Assembly: GCA_035938215.1 (NCBI GenBank)
Contig: DASZHC010000078.1
Span: 1 to 9,252, forward strand
Direction: 5' to 3'
DNA length: 9,252 bases
From: DASZHC01 sp035938215
GTDB taxonomy: Bacteria; Verrucomicrobiota; Verrucomicrobiia; Chthoniobacterales; JAFAMB01
Each line of letters opens with the position of its first letter. The first letter of the stretch is position 1. Position numbers and translations under genes: made by a program. The notes under the pieces were generated by a model, which saw only the letters and a program-made list of their open reading frames with translations, was not told the origin of the DNA and made no database searches. Positions 5,841 through 9,252 of the stretch are shown in pieces.

Positions 5841-8506
5841 ACGAGTACGCCAACCGCATCTCTCGGTACCTTGAACTAATCGCGAGCCGGCGCCAGAGAG
5901 GGGAGGAACGAATACGGATTAGCGACCTATTAGAAGACTTGACTGACATTACATACGGAGAATTGAGCGGTGATCTTAAGGACGCTCACGTATCCATTTA
6001 CGATGACAGGACCCTTGTAATTCAAGACGCCGAGCGGTTATTGCGTTCTGCGTTGGTAGAGCAGCAGCTTTTGACGAGAGATATCAGCCCCAAACTCATG
6101 CCGATCCCCGTTCTCGAGCCATCCCCAAAGGGTAGGCGCCCTTTTGGCGAAGCGGCGGATCTGGAAGACCAATATCGCAGAATTGCCTCAACGAAGAGTT
6201 CGTTCCTGCTTTTTCCGGCACGCGTGCCGGCTCCGATTATCCCAAAGGAGCATCAAATTCGGAGTGTTAAGGCCTTTCTTTTTGAAACATATGGAACGGC
6301 GATTCTAGCGGACGAGGTAGGTCTCGGCAAAACACTGACCGCATGTTTCGTGATGCTGGAATTATTTCTGCGAGACCCGAAGCTTACGTGCTTGGTCCTC
6401 GTGCCGCCAAACCTCATAGATCAGTGGACCGCAGAATTATCGAGGCTGAGAACGGCGGCAGCCTTACCAGCGCTCAAGTTTTCTTTCCCTACAAAATTGT
6501 CCGCGGGGCATGCCCAGCGGCTTATTCTAATGTCAACCGATCGCGCCAAAATTGAGCATAACTCCGGTATCCTGATGCAAGGAACCTGGGACTTGGTGAT
6601 TGTCGATGAAGCGCATGAATTGAGAAACCCGGATACGGCTCGCCATAAACTGCTCTATTCGCTCACAGCGCGACGCCGACTACTAGTCTCCGCTACGCCG
6701 GTGAACAACAGCGCATACGACATCTATCACTTGGTAAATTTGATTCGACCTGGATACCTAGGAAATAAGGAAAGCTTTCGACGAACCTATGCGGCACGGG
6801 AGCGGGAAGTCCTGGACCCGGTCGACTTCCAACAACGCCTGAAGGGTGTCATGATTCGGGAGACCCGAGGGGAGAGCGAAATCAAATTCGCGAAACGGGT
6901 TATACAGACTGTCGACGTCCTTGGACAGAAATCTTCCGAAGGAAAATTGTATAGAGAGGTGCTACATCTTCTTCGAGGCGTTTGGAAAAGGCACCGAGCA
7001 GGGGCTGTGATCCTGCGCCGGGCTTCGGGAGAAGAACAAGGAGTCGATTCTTTGGTCCTCATTGCGATGATGGTACTTCGGGAACTCGGCAGCCACCCGA
7101 GGGCCGCACTCGCCACGCTTCGAAAAGCGTTGCGACCGGAACTGCAAAAAGCAAAAGACCTCGAGGCATTAGAAAAGCTAGACAAGGTTCTAGCCGATCA
7201 CGAAGGCGAACAATGGAGGGTCGGCACACACGCTAAGACTGATCGATTGATGGAGCTGCTACCTGAGCTCGTCGAGCTCCATGGTAAGTTGATCGTCTTC
7301 AATGAATTTCGGGAGACTCAAGATGCTCTGGCGGAGCGTGCTGAGGAAGTGCTTGGGACGTGTCAAGGTGCCGTTCACATATTTCAATACCATGGCGATC
7401 TGACACGCGCAGAAAAAACAAGGATTATAATGGCATTTAACTCGTCAACAAATGCTATCCTTATCTCGACGGACGCCGGTGGTCAAGGACTCAACCTGCA
7501 GACGGCCTCAGCGGTAGTCAATTTCGATTTCCCATGGAATCCCATGCGCATTGAGCAGAGAATCGGGCGGGTGGATCGCATCGGGCAGCAGTGTGATCGG
7601 ATAAAAATCCTGAATTTCCTCACAAAGGGAACCATCGAGGAGTATGTCTATCTAGTGTTGGAAGAGAAGCTCCGAGTCTGCGAGGATGTGCTCGGAAGCT
7701 TTGAATCTCCGGTTCTGCGGCTGATGTTGGCAAGGAGAGACGAGGAATTGGGTATTGGGCAGATAATTCTCGCGAGCGAGAATGAAAAAGATATGGCCGA
7801 AAAGTTTCGGAAATTGTCGAAGGAAGCGGATGCCTACCGTCGCGTGCGTGTATTGGATGCAAAGAATACGAATCGCTCTGAACCGATCCCATCAATTCCG
7901 CCCAGCGCGGATCTCCCCTTGCTGTTTTCCGGTCACAGTAGCTTGGGCGGCGCGTATAAAGGGCGAAAGAATGTCATCACCGTTTGGAGGATTGGCATCG
8001 GTCTTTCGCTTAGTGTGGGTCCGCCAACATTGCAGTTCTTCACTGTCCTCTTTTGCGAATGTTGCGGAGAGGCGTTCGTGAAAGCTGCCGGAAGCAGTCT
8101 TGCCAACGCGGGACTGATTGACGGAGAAACAACGAGCAAGTTGAAGATCAGCGAAACTCTCAAAGGCTTGCGCAAGGTCGCGGAAAGCCTTGCCGCTGAA
8201 TATTACAATACCGAAAATGTTGGAATTCAGGTCAAGCGGCTTGCTGACGAAATGCGCAGGCAGTCCCAGCAACTCAAAAGTCTGTATACGCAGACACGGG
8301 GTGACGTTCCGATGTTAAGAGGTTTTCCCCGAAGAGTCTTGCACAGCGAAGCGGCGATAGAAGCAGAACGCGAAGCCCATTTGCGCGAGATTTCAGAACG
8401 ATTCCAATGCCCCGTCCATTGGCACGTTCTCACGATTGGTTCAATTGACCTCTGGTACCCCCAGCGCCGAAAAAAGAAGCCTTGTGCGAAAACATTGGGC
8501 TTTTAG
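5837..8506 (+). CDS. SNF2/RapA-type helicase-like ATPase
   Basis: The product is 889 residues. All main superfamily-2 motifs are present: EHQ upstream of the first motif, Walker A DEVGLGKT (159-166, Lys165), DEAH (257-260), SATP (285-288), the start of the second ATPase lobe LIVFNEF (485-491), TDAGGQGLN (545-553), and QRIGRVDRIGQ (574-584) with its arginine fingers. It should therefore hydrolyse ATP and move along or remodel duplex DNA. The layout is closest to RapA/HepA and to the SNF2 proteins found in phage-defence loci. An extra helical region (about 370-460) sits between the lobes. The N-terminal 130 residues and the C-terminal 240 are unassigned; the latter includes a CECC cluster (740-743) and a basic end. 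The GTG start at 5837 is chosen because it overlaps the previous stop by four bases and has AAGG four bases upstream. An in-frame ATG at 5573 would run far into the membrane-protein gene. Confidence 0.92.
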   Translation: MNEYANRISRYLELIASRRQRGEERIRISDLLEDLTDITYGELSGDLKDAHVSIYDDRTLVIQDAERLLRSALVEQQLLTRDISPKLMPIPVLEPSPKGRRPFGEAADLEDQYRRIASTKSSFLLFPARVPAPIIPKEHQIRSVKAFLFETYGTAILADEVGLGKTLTACFVMLELFLRDPKLTCLVLVPPNLIDQWTAELSRLRTAAALPALKFSFPTKLSAGHAQRLILMSTDRAKIEHNSGILMQGTWDLVIVDEAHELRNPDTARHKLLYSLTARRRLLVSATPVNNSAYDIYHLVNLIRPGYLGNKESFRRTYAAREREVLDPVDFQQRLKGVMIRETRGESEIKFAKRVIQTVDVLGQKSSEGKLYREVLHLLRGVWKRHRAGAVILRRASGEEQGVDSLVLIAMMVLRELGSHPRAALATLRKALRPELQKAKDLEALEKLDKVLADHEGEQWRVGTHAKTDRLMELLPELVELHGKLIVFNEFRETQDALAERAEEVLGTCQGAVHIFQYHGDLTRAEKTRIIMAFNSSTNAILISTDAGGQGLNLQTASAVVNFDFPWNPMRIEQRIGRVDRIGQQCDRIKILNFLTKGTIEEYVYLVLEEKLRVCEDVLGSFESPVLRLMLARRDEELGIGQIILASENEKDMAEKFRKLSKEADAYRRVRVLDAKNTNRSEPIPSIPPSADLPLLFSGHSSLGGAYKGRKNVITVWRIGIGLSLSVGPPTLQFFTVLFCECCGEAFVKAAGSSLANAGLIDGETTSKLKISETLKGLRKVAESLAAEYYNTENVGIQVKRLADEMRRQSQQLKSLYTQTRGDVPMLRGFPRRVLHSEAAIEAEREAHLREISERFQCPVHWHVLTIGSIDLWYPQRRKKKPCAKTLGF

Positions 8507-8650
8507 CACGCGGCTCCGCATATGTCGTATTCCGAACTGGCCAGCGCCGAGCCAGACGGGCTCTCCCGGCCGCGACCTAGAGGGATGCCCTTGATGCAGC
8601 AAATAAGCCGGTGCAAAGGTGCAAAAGCGTCCTCCTCATCGATTAACAGA
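8507..8650. other. Spacer after the helicase gene
   Basis: No gene is visible here. GAGCC (8549-8553) and GGCTC (8559-8563) can form a five-pair hairpin with a short loop, but no T-run follows, so it is at best a weak transcription stop. The right copy of the long direct repeat begins at about 8651. Confidence 0.3.
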
Positions 8651-8990
8651 CGAAACTCCACCTGAGACATTCATTGAAAAGGCAGGGAATCATCAAAACA
8701 CATAGAAACTCTGTACGCAGATCGACCACAATTCGCCACACTTTTGCTTCCGCTCACTTCCACAGGCTTCTACCCTGATGGAAATTCCCCGGGGAAATAC
8801 ATGGAAAACAGCGGAAAACAGAACCCTAAAATGGGGTTCAAGTCCCCCCCGAGCAGAGATGCCAACCTTTAAGTGGTTGTCTTTGAAGAACTTACGTTCT
8901 GAGACACTTGAACAGATTCAGAATCTCGTCCCCCACGCCTGATGTCCCGATTAAAATCCAAGACCACTCAGGCGACACTCTTCGTACTCG
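8651..8990 (+). repeat. Long direct repeat, right copy
   Basis: This is the partner of 1540-1885 in the same orientation and the same internal order: inverted-repeat arms (8748-8762, 8802-8816), a tRNA-like 3' end (8832-8855), then the conserved tail ending near 8985. The inner stem region here has become a near-perfect palindrome around CCCCGGGG. Its last bases overlap the end of the decayed toxin on the minus strand, and the corresponding bases are present in the left copy. The repeat therefore appears to include the end of that gene or its flank. Confidence 0.85.
8832..8855 (+). other. tRNA-like 3' end, right copy
   Basis: This is the same T-arm-like GGGGTTCAAGTCCCC followed by a C-run and GAGCA. 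It is one base shorter than the left copy (a T missing from the C-run). As on the left, no 5' tRNA half lies upstream and no CCA follows. Confidence 0.4.
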
Positions 8991-9175
8991 GCCATACTCC
9001 TATCGACGTCTGGATCTAAAAGATCGATTCGATGGTGATACCGGACGACCAGAATTCGGACTTCGTGGTCAACGCGGCGGAACAGAAAGTAATAAGGGAA
9101 CCGCCGCAAATTCGCTCTCCAGCCAAGGAAAATCGCTGCCCAGCAAATCCGCCTTGGAGCTGCCGACAAACCCAC
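8951..9175 (-). pseudogene. Remnant of a RelE/ParE-type toxin (C-terminal part)
   Basis: The minus frame contains RANLRRFPYYFLFR (residues 20-33) and then EVRILVVRYHHR (38-49). This is the hallmark of the ParE/RelE toxin C-terminal half, where RRFPY..FYR is followed by a strand of the form V.VLAV.H..R. The expected N-terminal half of about 45 residues is absent from this frame. A neighbouring frame is open upstream toward the window edge but does not resemble the toxin start. The C-terminal tail after HHR is longer than usual and runs into the direct repeat. It is most likely a broken gene whose antitoxin is either outside the window or lost. Confidence 0.5.
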
Positions 9176-9252
9176 TGCTAAGCGTCAAGTCGTAAATAAT
9201 TTGCCCGGACGGCTTTGATGGCCGGAACGGCGGGAAGCAAATTTCAGCCGGG

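Noticed and set aside
1..9252. A CRISPR array.
   Set aside because: No short repeats with regular spacing occur anywhere in the window; the repeats seen are long pairs.

Overview
The window is accessory bacterial DNA of middling to moderately high GC. Gene-rich blocks sit among eroded, low-coding stretches full of repeats and gene debris. No ribosomal, tRNA or housekeeping gene fixes the taxon. The style (mixed ATG/GTG starts, many decayed toxin-antitoxin pieces, diverged intergenic repeats) would suit a soil bacterium such as an acidobacterium, but that is a guess.

Layout. Positions 1-1540 hold no gene I can defend. They do contain two diverged copies of one repeat (about 1-160 and 487-640) and a clean hairpin at 800-835. 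A roughly 330-base direct repeat then appears twice, at about 1540-1885 and 8651-8990. Each copy holds an imperfect inverted repeat followed by a sequence resembling the 3' end of a tRNA (T-arm plus acceptor strand). The two copies bracket about 7 kb that carries all the intact genes, as the ends of a genomic island would, but there is no integrase inside.

Inside the bracket two divergent gene groups face away from a 598-base spacer. On the minus strand is a coupled pair (3996-2328): a polymerase-beta-type nucleotidyltransferase with a coiled-coil, tryptophan-rich tail, then one base later a P-loop kinase-like NTPase of the adenylate-kinase/topology-modulation type. On the plus strand (4595-8506) is a three-gene operon with overlapping ends: a 253-residue protein with a probable helix-turn-helix, a 164-residue three-pass membrane protein, and an 889-residue SNF2/RapA-type helicase with all main motifs intact. 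The spacer contains a decayed XRE-type regulator. The right edge contains a decayed RelE/ParE-type toxin.

Interpretation. DNA-binding protein + small membrane protein + SNF2 ATPase, tightly coupled and sitting in an island with toxin-antitoxin debris, is the layout of a defence-type module. It does not match the gene content of any named system I know (DISARM, Zorya, Hachiman, Druantia, BREX). It is the best candidate here for something undescribed, and that reading is inference from architecture and setting.
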